A stretch of 57,977 nucleotides of DNA from CBINFS01 sp966250015 (GCA_966250015.1 CBINFS010000022.1:1-57977); one strand, 5' to 3'; counted from the first letter of the stretch, positions 17,917 through 25,894 are shown. The notes: generated by a model from the sequence alone, not told the origin. Made by a program: numbers and translations.

Positions 17917-19038
17917 TCATAACCCGTAACTGATTCGCCGAATGCGGTACGTTAGCCCATCGTCCCGCACAACGATCGGCCCGAGCAGGCTCGGCCACGC
18001 CCCCACGTCGCCGCCAAAGTCGTAAACCTCGTGCACCTCCACCCCCTCGGTCCAGCAAAGCCGGCCAAATACCACCAGCGCCACAATGTCGCGGATCGGA
18101 AAACTCGCCGGCAGCAGCGCCTTCCGGTCACCCCGCGCCACCTGCCCTATCGCGTTCAAATCGTGCTGGCCAAACTCCCAAACCACGCCGGCGCGGTCAA
18201 CCACGATGAACCGGTTGTCCTCACTGTGACGCACGAAGTTGTTCGTGAAGTGGGCGTCAAAAGGGTTGCCGGCGTCCCCGAGCGTCCGGAAATCCGCGCC
18301 GTTGAGCGTCTGGATCGCCCACACGCCCGACGTCCCGGTCGGCTTCACGCGGAAGGGCTCCGGGTTGTCAAACTCGGCCGATAAGCCCACGAACGGCCCG
18401 GGCTGGTCAAACCAGACGATGTTCTTGCTTTCCCAGCTTACCACCGCTATCCCGCCCTCGCACGCACAGATCACGTTGCCGCCGTCGAAGGCCAGCGCTA
18501 AGACCTCACCATAATCCGTAAGACCCACCTCATTCCATATGTACCCGCTGTCGCTGTAATACAGCTTCTCGTATCCTCCCAGCACGATCACTCTTCCCAC
18601 CATTGCCGTAGGCCCGACGAACTTCCCGCGCAGGAAGGGGATGCTCACGTATGTGTCGAGCCCCTCGGTCACGAAGGCGTTCATTGCACTGCCTCCGACG
18701 AAGAAATCCTGCGCACCGGTCAGGTAGAGCGGCCGTCCACCCTCGTACATCCCCAGCCGCTCGAGCACGAGCCCCGGATAAAACTCCCCGTCGCGCCGGT
18801 GAAACCTTACCGATCTCCCATCCTGGTACGCCGGATACATCACGTTCCGCCCGTACTCGTCGGTCACCCAGTAGGGCAGCCCTATCGTCAGCTGCACGTA
18901 CCGGTCGAGCACCGCGTCGTAAAGGCGCGAAACCAGCCGGTCCCGCTCCGCCACCTGCCGGCTCCCGACGCCGGCAAGCTCGGTCAGCCACATCCGGCAA
19001 AAGGCCCCGTCCACTTCTACCGTCGCATTTACCTTCAT
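17917..19038 (-). CDS. Putative phage structural/tail-associated protein, beta-rich
   Basis: A 373-residue protein of alternating short beta strands with many Gly, Val and aromatic residues (RVIVLGGYEKLYYSDSGYIW; GGNVICACEGGIAVVSWESK; NRFIVVDRAGVVWEFGQ). The repeated V-x-W/Y-E-G pattern resembles a beta-propeller. No signal peptide or membrane helix. It is placed six bases after the 498-residue gene in a phage structural operon, so a tail, fibre or baseplate-associated role is inferred from context; I recognise no family. Four-fold repetition of D/E-x-G-x-V/I-W-type strands supports a propeller fold but is not proof. Confidence 0.55.
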   Translation of the reverse strand: MKVNATVEVDGAFCRMWLTELAGVGSRQVAERDRLVSRLYDAVLDRYVQLTIGLPYWVTDEYGRNVMYPAYQDGRSVRFHRRDGEFYPGLVLERLGMYEGGRPLYLTGAQDFFVGGSAMNAFVTEGLDTYVSIPFLRGKFVGPTAMVGRVIVLGGYEKLYYSDSGYIWNEVGLTDYGEVLALAFDGGNVICACEGGIAVVSWESKNIVWFDQPGPFVGLSAEFDNPEPFRVKPTGTSGVWAIQTLNGADFRTLGDAGNPFDAHFTNNFVRHSEDNRFIVVDRAGVVWEFGQHDLNAIGQVARGDRKALLPASFPIRDIVALVVFGRLCWTEGVEVHEVYDFGGDVGAWPSLLGPIVVRDDGLTYRIRRISYGL

Positions 19039-19044
19039 CGCCTT

Positions 19045-20541
19045 TCACGCCTCCACCTTCACCCTCGCCAGCACCGCATCGGCGTCGGGCCACCACGCCC
19101 AAATGAACCATCCGTCTATGTCCAGCGGCCCGGCATCCTCGTAGCCGCTGTCCCGCCGCGTCGGATACACCTTGTTGTCAATCGTCCGGTCGCTCAGCCA
19201 TATCCCCTTCGCGCTCGCCGCGTAGCCGTTCATGCTCTTCCGCACGTCCGGCAGCCACACCAGCGCCGCCGCCTGACCCCCGGCTTCCCACGCCCAAAGC
19301 TGGTCACTCTTCGCAGCGGCCACCTCGCTGTTATCGTTCCGGTCACAGTCGTAGTCCTCCCCGAGGCCGGCGTTCGAGCACCTGGTCATTTCGTTCGGCA
19401 GCGAAAGCATGCACCCGTAAGTCGTCCCGTACCGGAAGGCGCGCGCGCCCTTCGGCGTCGCCTGTACGCGCACGTGCAGACCACGGCTCGTAAGGGTGTA
19501 GGTCGTCATCAGATCCACTATCCCCACCTCGCCGCCGCCCTCTTCGGGATGCAAAAGCTCGGTCGGCCGCTCTATCACCACACGGCCCGCCACCACGCTC
19601 TCCCCGTTCGCCAGCGCCACCGGCTGCCCGTCCGCCCGTATCACCAGCGCTCCGGCCATCCGCTCGTTTCCGTGCGAGCCGCCCACCCATACGCTCGTGC
19701 TCGTCGGGTTCAGCAGCACTATCCGCGTCGCCAGTTCGTAGGTCGCCGGCGTCGTCACCGCGCGCCCCTCGTCGCGGTCCACCACCCCCGGCGCGTCAAA
19801 GCCGGTCGCGCTGCCCCCGTGCAGCATCGCGCTCAGCCCTATCCGCACGCTCGACGCCTCCGCCTGCCGGTAGCCCGTCGACGTCATCCGTACCGTGTGC
19901 ACCCCCGGCGCCAGATCCCTCGCAAAAAGTGTCACCACGTCGTAATTCGTCCCGGCGCCGTACTGGTTCAGCAAGCGGTCGGTCGGCTCCAGCGTCCCGC
20001 CGCCGGAGATCAGGGCGGAAGCCGCCAGCGTGCCGTCCGCCACAAGCTCGCCGGCGGTCGGAAGCTCCGTCGCCCTCGTCGGGTCGCCGTCTATCTCCAC
20101 CAGCGCAAAGCCCCGCCCGGTCGTCTGCACCCACCGCGCCCCAACCGTCGTCGTGCCCGCCGGCGTCGCCCACTCCACGTATTCGCCGGGCGCGTCGCCG
20201 CTCGTTTCATACGCCCCGTTGTAAGCCTGCGCCCGGATCGAGTGGTACCACCCGCTCCCGTGGTAATGCAGGCGCGGGTCTTCACCGGCCACCGACGCCG
20301 CCAGCAGCCGCACGCCCGATTCGAAAAGCTGGAAGAACCGGTTGCCGCCCTGCGCGTCATTGTGAAGGGCCTGGCGGTGGTATCGGCCGCCGCCTATCAT
20401 GCGCTCCAGCCAGTAGGTTTCCTCACCCCCTACGTCCTGCCTCAGCAGACGCACCTTTCCCACCTGTGCCGCCCCGCGGAACGTGGCCACCCGTCGCGGC
20501 ACACGCGCCCTTCGCCCGTGGATCATCGGCAGATAGCTCAC
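19045..20541 (-). CDS. Putative phage tail fibre/receptor-binding protein
   Basis: A 498-residue beta-rich protein. A central segment (NYDVVTLFARDLAPGVHTVR) resembles carbohydrate-binding jelly-roll modules of tail spikes, and the C-terminal part is rich in Trp and Gly (GWFIWAWWPDADAVL). The GTG start overlaps the preceding stop by four bases (GTGA), which shows coupling with the small head-type gene upstream. No signal peptide. The role as virion surface or host-binding protein is inferred from fold character and position. A very long antisense ORF covers this gene and is a GC artefact. Confidence 0.6.
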   Translation of the reverse strand: MSYLPMIHGRRARVPRRVATFRGAAQVGKVRLLRQDVGGEETYWLERMIGGGRYHRQALHNDAQGGNRFFQLFESGVRLLAASVAGEDPRLHYHGSGWYHSIRAQAYNGAYETSGDAPGEYVEWATPAGTTTVGARWVQTTGRGFALVEIDGDPTRATELPTAGELVADGTLAASALISGGGTLEPTDRLLNQYGAGTNYDVVTLFARDLAPGVHTVRMTSTGYRQAEASSVRIGLSAMLHGGSATGFDAPGVVDRDEGRAVTTPATYELATRIVLLNPTSTSVWVGGSHGNERMAGALVIRADGQPVALANGESVVAGRVVIERPTELLHPEEGGGEVGIVDLMTTYTLTSRGLHVRVQATPKGARAFRYGTTYGCMLSLPNEMTRCSNAGLGEDYDCDRNDNSEVAAAKSDQLWAWEAGGQAAALVWLPDVRKSMNGYAASAKGIWLSDRTIDNKVYPTRRDSGYEDAGPLDIDGWFIWAWWPDADAVLARVKVEA

Positions 20542-20882
20542 GCGAAATCCCTCCCGACCACCATGAGTGATCGCGCTTCTTCCTCGGCGACATTCGATAC
20601 CACCTTAACGAAAGGCACACCACACAAAACGGCCGGGTCGATCGCAACGTAACGCCCCGCCGCCACCGGTATACTGTAATCCGTTCCCTCGTGATAAACC
20701 GGCACAAACGGCCCATCCGGGCTGATCGCCGCCGTAAGACCAATGGCGGTTCCGGAAAAGTCATCCGGCAAAATGATGCCCACGAGCTGGCCGAACGGCC
20801 GCAGGTCGACCGCTTCGCTCTCCTGCGCGGCCGCCTCGATCCGCATCGTGGTCGCCGCTATCCGTCCTCTTAATCCTTGCAT
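20538..20882 (-). CDS. Conserved phage structural protein (small, beta-sandwich)
   Basis: A 114-residue protein starting at the ATG at 20882. The segment PFGQLVGIILPDDFSGTAIG, followed by PDGPFVPVYHEG, GRYVAIDPAVLCGVPFVKV and a final LMVVGRDF, follows a pattern I associate with a small protein found in many siphophage and gene-transfer-agent-like structural clusters (xLVGIxxPxxW...LTFxxSxDG...yiaLdPxxFxGixxlkv). Its biochemical role is not established; a capsid-decoration or head-tail function is plausible. A longer in-frame upstream extension overlaps the preceding gene and is rich in Arg, so it was not used. Confidence 0.65.
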   Translation of the reverse strand: MQGLRGRIAATTMRIEAAAQESEAVDLRPFGQLVGIILPDDFSGTAIGLTAAISPDGPFVPVYHEGTDYSIPVAAGRYVAIDPAVLCGVPFVKVVSNVAEEEARSLMVVGRDFA

Positions 20883-20899
20883 GTCTATATCCTCTCTCA

Positions 20900-21292
20900 C
20901 TAGACCGGTCCGGCGCCTTCGTCGAGCGCCTCGCCGGCCGATGGTATACAATCGATGCCGAAGCTCGCTGGCGTGTTGGCCCCCGCGAAGAACCGATCAC
21001 GAATCGCGGCTGCCGCCCTGCTGACGGTGCGGTCCTCCCGCCGGTAAGTTTCCTGACGCGACGCGAGGCTCTGGTGGACGTAGCGTTCGGCGTCCCCAAG
21101 GGTCGTCTGAAAGTTCACCTGGAGGGCCACCATCTGCGTCCATATTTCCTGCTCCTCCGTCCCGAGGGCGTCGAAAGCCCCGGAATCGACGCCCAAGAGC
21201 CTTTCGGCGAGCCGCGTCTGCGCTTCCAGCACTTCCGGCGTGAACGCCGCCGCCTCCGCATTCAGCAGGGCACATCCAGTCAGATCGAGCAT
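20900..21292 (-). CDS. Hypothetical phage head-region protein
   Basis: A 130-residue, largely alpha-helical protein (TPEVLEAQTRLAERLLG; EEQEIWTQMVALQVNFQTTL; DRTVSRAAAAIRDRFF). Length and position, two genes after the capsid, resemble head-completion/connector proteins of tailed phages, which are short and helical, but I see no diagnostic motif. It overlaps the end of the preceding small gene by 13 bases and is followed by the 114-residue gene after 17 bases, so it is firmly in the operon. Confidence 0.6.
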   Translation of the reverse strand: MLDLTGCALLNAEAAAFTPEVLEAQTRLAERLLGVDSGAFDALGTEEQEIWTQMVALQVNFQTTLGDAERYVHQSLASRQETYRREDRTVSRAAAAIRDRFFAGANTPASFGIDCIPSAGEALDEGAGPV

Positions 21293-21480
21293 GGCTTGAA
21301 CCTCTTTCGAATGAAGACCGGCAACCCGGCGAGCGTTGCTTCCGTTACCAGGCTCCCGGGGGTCAGGACGACGGCGCCAATCGAGACGCTGCCTCCCGGC
21401 GTCAGCCGGTACTGCCGATCGTCGCCGGCGCCTCCGGACCTGGCCGCCTTCGCAGGCGCCGGTGAGTTCTTTGTTTTCAT
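21280..21480 (-). CDS. Small phage protein downstream of capsid
   Basis: A 66-residue protein from the ATG at 21480: a basic Ala/Pro-rich N-terminus (KTKNSPAPAKAARSGG), then a compact beta domain (RLTPGGSVSIGAVVLTPGSL, VTEATLAGLPVFIRKRF). An alternative GTG at 21618 overlaps the capsid stop (GTGA) and would give 112 residues; the extra part is Trp/Pro-rich and less convincing, though the coupling geometry is attractive. The position directly after the capsid suits a small virion or head protein. Start uncertain, function unknown. Confidence 0.5.
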   Translation of the reverse strand: MKTKNSPAPAKAARSGGAGDDRQYRLTPGGSVSIGAVVLTPGSLVTEATLAGLPVFIRKRFKPCSI

Positions 21481-21614
21481 CTGCCTTTTAGGTTTTTTGC
21501 CGGCCGCCCACGCCCACCCGTCAGACGCCCCCTTCCGGAACCAATCAACCACGGGCGCTCCCAACCGGAAGGTCTCACCCGCACACGGACGTGGGCAGGC
21601 CGGCAAACTCTTCG

Positions 21615-22562
21615 TCACAGCGACGCACCCAACACGACGGCGCTGCCTTCCACGTACTTCGCGTCGACGTCGGCCGTGATGGTCACCTTCAGGAGGCGGC
21701 TGCGGTTGTCGACGTCCCGCCCCACGGTCATCTCCCGGCCGAACCCGACCACGAGGTTCTCCTTCAGCGTCAGCAGGATGCGGTTGTCGGGCATACCGTA
21801 GACCGGGTAGAGCGTCACCCCCATGTAGCTAAGGTTGCGCCCCCACGGTCCCGCCAGGATCATGTCGCCCAGTGCCGTCGCCCGGCTGCCGATCTCGGCG
21901 GCGTACAGGTCGTAGACCGACGCGCTCAGGAAGAACCCGAGCTCTTCGCGCTGGTCCCGGTAGTCCTTCGGCAGGAGTGCCATCATGCCCGGGAAGACCT
22001 CGCTGTTGTAAACCGGGGCAGGCCCGATGACGTAGTTATTCACCGTGGCGTCCACTTCGGCGGTTTTGATGAAACCGTCGAGGATCCGCCGGGCCTTATT
22101 TGTACGGGTGTCCGGAGCAAGCGTGGTGTCCCCGCAAAACGTCAGGAGCACGACGTCCTTGCCGAAGCGTTTGGCAAAGATCCGGTTGAGCGACTCGTTC
22201 ACCCGCTCGCGCCGAATGTTTCTCCTGAGAAAGCTGAACGTGACGTCGAAGGCGGCGATGACCTCCACCGGTTGCAACGTTTTTCGCGCGCGTTGCACCG
22301 CGACGACGTCTTCGTCAGCGGGTGCGGCGCCCTCCGCGCCCGCCACGATCACCGGCTCGCCCAGATTGAGCGCGTCGAGGTTAAAACCCGTCCGGATGCC
22401 CGTCTCGACGTGGATTGTCTGCAGGATCTGCGACTGCTCGACGCTCAGGTCGATGAACTCCTCGGCGTCCTGCGTCGACGCGATACCCTGCGAAGCCGTA
22501 GTGTCGATCTGCGCCTTCAGCACGTCCAGTAACTCTTCGTTGCTCAGCATACTGGTATTCAT
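21615..22562 (-). CDS. Phage major capsid protein, HK97-fold type
   Basis: A 315-residue protein from ATG 22562, which has a strong Shine-Dalgarno (ggaggaaa, 6 bases upstream). Features typical of capsids are an N-terminal helical delta-like region (LLDVLKAQIDTT), a strand-turn P-domain character (TIHVETGIRTGFNLDALNLG) and conserved tail parts (FGKDVVLLTFCGDT; YVIGPAPVYNSEVFPGMMAL; MGVTLYPVYGMPDNRILLT, the A-domain loop; NLVVGFGREMTVGRDVDNRS). It resembles the P2-gpN-type capsid family more than lambda gpE. It lies 72 bp after the XkdF-like protease, as expected of a protease-capsid pair. It would form an icosahedral shell. Confidence 0.85.
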   Translation of the reverse strand: MNTSMLSNEELLDVLKAQIDTTASQGIASTQDAEEFIDLSVEQSQILQTIHVETGIRTGFNLDALNLGEPVIVAGAEGAAPADEDVVAVQRARKTLQPVEVIAAFDVTFSFLRRNIRRERVNESLNRIFAKRFGKDVVLLTFCGDTTLAPDTRTNKARRILDGFIKTAEVDATVNNYVIGPAPVYNSEVFPGMMALLPKDYRDQREELGFFLSASVYDLYAAEIGSRATALGDMILAGPWGRNLSYMGVTLYPVYGMPDNRILLTLKENLVVGFGREMTVGRDVDNRSRLLKVTITADVDAKYVEGSAVVLGASL

Positions 22563-22634
22563 GTTCGTTTCCTCCGTTTGCCCGTACGGCGGGCGTTTGT
22601 GATGAGTGATGGTGCAGGGCAAAGAGGGACGGGA

Positions 22635-23324
22635 TCAGAGGATCCGGAACCCCCTGAACCCTTTGTTATCTGATTCACCAAGGTCCGGCCCACCAACGAT
22701 GCTCCTCCGGCCGGCCGATCGTTTTTCGAGCCGTTCGACGCGTTGTTGGAGATCTTTCACCTGTTCGGAGATGTCAGATGACGCCTCCTGCACTTTTTCT
22801 GGTTCGGGCTCCTGCTGTTCACCGGCGCCTTTGAGGGTTTCGACGTGGCCGACGCCGGCCATGCTCAGGCCCGTCAGCTCGCCTTTTAGGATCCGCTGCC
22901 AGGTGGGCTCGTCGGTGACCTTGATGCCGATGGCCCACGCCCCGGCGGGTTCGTTGGGAAAGAGCGGGTCGCCGCTGCGTACGATCCAGCTCTCCGCCAC
23001 GTACCCTTTGCCCGCCTCGCCGTCGTGGTCGGCGTCAATCGAGGTCGTCCGTCGCTTCTCCATGAAGCCGTACGCCGCCTTCTCGATCTCCTCACGGGTC
23101 ATCGTGTCGCCGTCCGTATCGACTTCGTCCGGGGCATAGACGATGCCGTACGCCATTCGCCGGGCTTCGTCCTTCATGATGATGGCGAAGGACCGGTCCA
23201 CCACCTCCCCCTCGCCCGAAGCCGCCTTGATGAGAAAAGACCTGCGGTTGGCCGCCCTGCTTACGAATGAGATGAAGTGTACCGCCAGCCTGCTGATCCG
23301 CCGCCTTGCCTTTCGTGCTTCCAT
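22635..23324 (-). CDS. XkdF-like phage prohead protease
   Basis: A 229-residue protein. The ATG at 23324 is used because the in-frame GTG at 23354 lies at or before the predicted transcription start. The conserved core includes RMAYGIVYAPDEVDTDGD, TREEIEKAAYGFM, the IDADHDGE segment with the likely catalytic His, GYVAESWIVRSGDP and a Ser in GELTGLSMAGVGHVE. This matches the XkdF putative serine protease family of phage head genes. A coiled-coil follows (DISEQVKDLQQRVERLEKR), and such tails in fused protease-scaffolds can act as scaffold. It is the first gene of the phage-like operon. Confidence 0.82.
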   Translation of the reverse strand: MEARKARRRISRLAVHFISFVSRAANRRSFLIKAASGEGEVVDRSFAIIMKDEARRMAYGIVYAPDEVDTDGDTMTREEIEKAAYGFMEKRRTTSIDADHDGEAGKGYVAESWIVRSGDPLFPNEPAGAWAIGIKVTDEPTWQRILKGELTGLSMAGVGHVETLKGAGEQQEPEPEKVQEASSDISEQVKDLQQRVERLEKRSAGRRSIVGGPDLGESDNKGFRGFRIL

Positions 23325-23358
23325 GTCGATCCGCGTTTGTTGTTGAACAACCACGGAT

Positions 23359-23390
23359 CAAACATATTTCACACATGTATCGTCACACAA
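23359..23390 (-). promoter_or_regulatory. Predicted Bacteroidota-type promoter of the phage cassette
   Basis: On the minus strand a -33 TTG (23390-23388) and a -7 box TATGTTTG (23366-23359) are separated by 21 bases, matching the TTG...TAnnTTTG consensus. The start would be near 23352, 28 bases before the protease ATG. A hairpin, aggtcg/cgacct at 23391-23407, abuts the -33 region and could be an operator. Confidence 0.5.
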
Positions 23391-23516
23391 GGTCGTTTTT
23401 CCGACCTCTCGCCAATGTTTTTTCCTGACTCACGAAGCCGTGAAGTGAGACGTGGTGGTCAGAAGTACGGCCTCGGTGGAAATGGGCTGCGCGAACCCGA
23501 TTTGCCAACATTTATG

Positions 23517-23665
23517 GCCGCGTTTCATCAAGATCCCTCACCCGCTGTGCGGGATTCGGGATGACAAGGTGGGACGGTGATAATGGCGATGTGGCCAATA
23601 GATTGCCAATACCTCTCAGATTGTCATTCCAACGAGCCATCCGAGGAGGAATCTTCCCGAAATGC
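23517..23665 (+). repeat. Second dispersed repeat class, copy at 23.5 kb
   Basis: It begins ggccgcgtttcatcaagatc and ccctcacccgctgtgcggga, then attcgggatgac. Further along it has ttgtcattcc and gaggaatcttccc, with the same order as 13149-13290. It lies just upstream of the phage cassette, in the promoter-distal spacer. Confidence 0.75.
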
Positions 23666-23754
23666 TACCTTCCGGGTAAGCTTCATCAGTGAGGTTTTAT
23701 GACGGAAGTACAGGTTGAAATAGTCGTGCCAGGCTATGCCCGAACGTAATAAAT

Positions 23755-23845
23755 AGCACGTCATCTCCGCCTTCGGACTACCCCTCCAAAAAATCATCAA
23801 TAAACATGTGCGCCATTTGCGGACTGAAGTTATCATAACAAAGTC
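23755..23845 (+). repeat. Partial composite repeat, copy 4
   Basis: A truncated module C (acgtcatctccgccttcgga) runs directly into a shortened module D with cccctccaaaaaatcatc and catttgcggactgaagtt. It lies between the phage cassette and the receiver gene. The rest of the 23325-23989 spacer holds the other repeat class and no gene. Confidence 0.65.
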
Positions 23846-23989
23846 CACCGGCCCTGGATTTCCGAGGCAACCGGAAGGGTACTTGTAAATGTGAAATTTA
23901 TTTGGGTATTTCCGTCTCGTAAACGGACTGCATTTTTCGTCTGGCCGACGAGCAGTCACCATTCTGATGGCGCAGCAGCACACTCAGGA

Positions 23990-24424
23990 ATGAAACCAGT
24001 CCTCCTTCTTCTCTCAAACAGATATCGTGACGACCAGGCACTTGCAACCCGAGCCTTTTCTGAAGCTGCCCCCGACAGGCGCCTTGTATTTGTCCGGTCT
24101 GTCGAAGAATTGAACGCGTACCTGGAGCACAGCGGCAGCTTTTCGGGCGCGAGTGCGTCACCGCGTCCCGGTATCATCGTGCTCGACGTGAGCCTCTCCG
24201 AGCCGGAAGGGCAAGAGGCCTTGCGGACCATCAAGTCGAACCCCGAGTATCGCCGTCTGCCCGTCCTCGTGCTGTCGAATGCCCGGAAGGACGAGGAAGT
24301 GTTCGACACGTACGACGCAGGCGTAAATGCCTTTATCGACCGCCCCGCCACGTACGACGAGTGGTACCGCCTCGCAAACGGCATCAACGGATTCTGGTAT
24401 AAAATCGCCCGCCTACCCGACTGA
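23990..24424 (+). CDS. Response-regulator receiver protein (single domain)
   Basis: A 144-residue receiver domain alone. Acidic residues D14-D15 in RYRDDQ and the phosphoacceptor D66 in IIVLDVSLSEPEG are present, and the switch Ser is S96 in VLVLSNARK. The position of the conserved Lys is Arg (R118 in FIDRPATYDEW), so phosphorylation chemistry may be altered. The layout resembles the Rcp1/cyanobacterial-type regulators (EALRTIKSNPEYRRLPVLVL). With no output domain it probably works by protein contacts. It starts 25 bp before the Gfo/Idh/MocA gene, with an intervening start at 24450, and may be co-transcribed with it. Confidence 0.85.
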   Translation: MKPVLLLLSNRYRDDQALATRAFSEAAPDRRLVFVRSVEELNAYLEHSGSFSGASASPRPGIIVLDVSLSEPEGQEALRTIKSNPEYRRLPVLVLSNARKDEEVFDTYDAGVNAFIDRPATYDEWYRLANGINGFWYKIARLPD

Positions 24425-24449
24425 AATCGGGCACTCCATCGATCCTTCC

Positions 24450-25706
24450 ATGAAAGACAACGAAAATCAATCAGCCTCCGGAGCCGGGACAAAAAGCATC
24501 AGCCGCAGGCAATTCGTCGCGCGCACGGGCGCGGCAGCCCTCACCTTCACGATTATGCGTCCGGAGCTCGTGCGCGGCTCGGCAACCAGCTCGAAGATCC
24601 AGCTCGGCCTCATAGGCTGTGGCGGGCGCGGCAACTGGATCGCCAACCTGTTCCACGAGCACGGAGGGTACCAGATCACCGCGGTGGCGGACTACTTCCC
24701 CGACCGTGCCGCTTCGACCGGTAAGAAGTTCGGAATCGACGAAGCCCACGTCTTCTCCGGTCTGCACGGATACCGCCGACTCATCGAAAGCGGGGTCGAC
24801 GCCATCGCCATCGAAAGCCCGCCGTACTTCCACCCCGAGCATACCGCCGCTGGAATCGATGCCGGCAAACACGTCTACCTGGCCAAACCCATTGCGGTGG
24901 ACGTCCCCGGTTGCAAGAGCGTTTCCGAGAGCGGAAAAGAAGCGACCAGCAAAAACCTCGTCCTGCTCGTAGACTTTCAGACCCGCGCCGACAAATACTA
25001 CAAGGAAGCCATCCGGCGGGTACACGAAGGAGCGATCGGCGCCATCGCATTCGCCGAAGCCACCTACCACGCACCCAGCCCGTGGGCGCATCAGGAGGGA
25101 TTCCTGGCCGAAAACCCGAAAAACCCGGAAAACCGGCTTCGCGCGTGGGGACTCGACCGCGCCCTCTCCGGCGACATCATTACCGAGCAAAACATCCACA
25201 CCCTCGACGTCGCAAGCTGGGTCATGGACCAGCCACCCCTCTACGCCCTCGGGACCGGCGGCCACAAAGGCCGCACCGACAAGGGCAACTGCTGGGACCA
25301 CTTCGTCGTCTTCTACCAGTACCCGAACGACGTCGGCGTCAACTTCTCCTCACGTCAGTTTGAAGGCTACGGCACCGCCGAGGGCATCATCAACCGTGTG
25401 ATCGGGTCGAAAGGGGTTCTCGAAACGTCCTACGGCGGCGACGTCCTGATCCGCGGACAGAACCCCTACGAAGGCGGCAAATCCCCGGGAATCTACACCG
25501 AAGGCGCCGTCGCCAACATCGCCGCGTTCCACGACGCCATCACCAACGGCAAGTACGACAATCCGACCGTCGAACCGAGCGTCCGGAGCAACCTGGTCAC
25601 CATCCTCGGCCGCACTGCCTCCTACGAACGCCGCATCGTACAGTGGGACGAGCTGCTAAACGACAATACCCGCCTCGAGCCGGATCTGGACGGACTTGTG
25701 CTATAG
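24450..25706 (+). CDS. TAT-exported Gfo/Idh/MocA-family oxidoreductase
   Basis: A 418-residue enzyme. The start at ATG 24450 gives a twin-arginine signal (SRRQFVARTGAAALTFT). The Rossmann motif LGLIGCGGRGNW follows, then YLAKPIAVD with the conserved Lys of the family and the C-terminal dimer-sheet domain (YHAPSPWAHQEGF, EQNIHTLDVASWVMDQPP). Members oxidise or reduce sugars and cyclitols with NAD(P), and the Tat-exported Bacteroidota type probably carries its cofactor folded into the periplasm. The substrate is not predictable. No sugar-metabolism genes are adjacent. Confidence 0.92.
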   Translation: MKDNENQSASGAGTKSISRRQFVARTGAAALTFTIMRPELVRGSATSSKIQLGLIGCGGRGNWIANLFHEHGGYQITAVADYFPDRAASTGKKFGIDEAHVFSGLHGYRRLIESGVDAIAIESPPYFHPEHTAAGIDAGKHVYLAKPIAVDVPGCKSVSESGKEATSKNLVLLVDFQTRADKYYKEAIRRVHEGAIGAIAFAEATYHAPSPWAHQEGFLAENPKNPENRLRAWGLDRALSGDIITEQNIHTLDVASWVMDQPPLYALGTGGHKGRTDKGNCWDHFVVFYQYPNDVGVNFSSRQFEGYGTAEGIINRVIGSKGVLETSYGGDVLIRGQNPYEGGKSPGIYTEGAVANIAAFHDAITNGKYDNPTVEPSVRSNLVTILGRTASYERRIVQWDELLNDNTRLEPDLDGLVL

Positions 25707-25755
25707 GACTTGAAATAGCGGGCGAAATAAGCCTCTTAAAATCAGTGCGAAGGAC

Positions 25756-25894
25756 GGCCCATCGGATCATCGCGCCGGTAGGAGCTACGTGAGCGTAACC
25801 CCCGGGCAGGGAATCCGTATGAGGAGACGTACAGTCGTCCTGCCGGCGAGAATCGTAGCAAAAATTGCACATACATGTCGCAGTCCGATGGGCT
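25756..25894 (+). ncRNA. Candidate structured RNA with nested stems
   Basis: An outer stem pairs 25756-25767 with 25883-25894: ten Watson-Crick pairs (gcccatcgga/tccgatgggc) plus a G-U at each end. Inside it, 25773-25783 (cgccggtagga) pairs with 25838-25848 (tcctgccggcg), eleven pairs including one wobble. A small UGAG-loop hairpin lies at 25786-25797. The nesting in a 300-bp gene-free spacer suggests an RNA. It fits none of the families I can recall (tmRNA, RNase P RNA, SRP RNA, common riboswitches). The strand is arbitrary, and the plus strand is chosen because both flanking genes read that way. Confidence 0.4.

Noticed and set aside
18799..20652. 617-codon plus-strand ORF over the phage cassette
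   Set aside because: Arg/Pro/His-rich translation without domains; antisense shadow of the high-GC 498-residue and neighbouring genes.
17431..23500. Attachment-site direct repeats flanking the phage cassette
   Set aside because: Comparison of the two spacers by eye gave no direct repeat longer than chance, and no tRNA gene lies at either edge.
25800..25850. Resemblance to group II intron domain V (ccgtatgagg ... gtaca)
   Set aside because: The characteristic AGC triad/GAAA-loop helix cannot be formed, and there is no reverse transcriptase ORF nearby.
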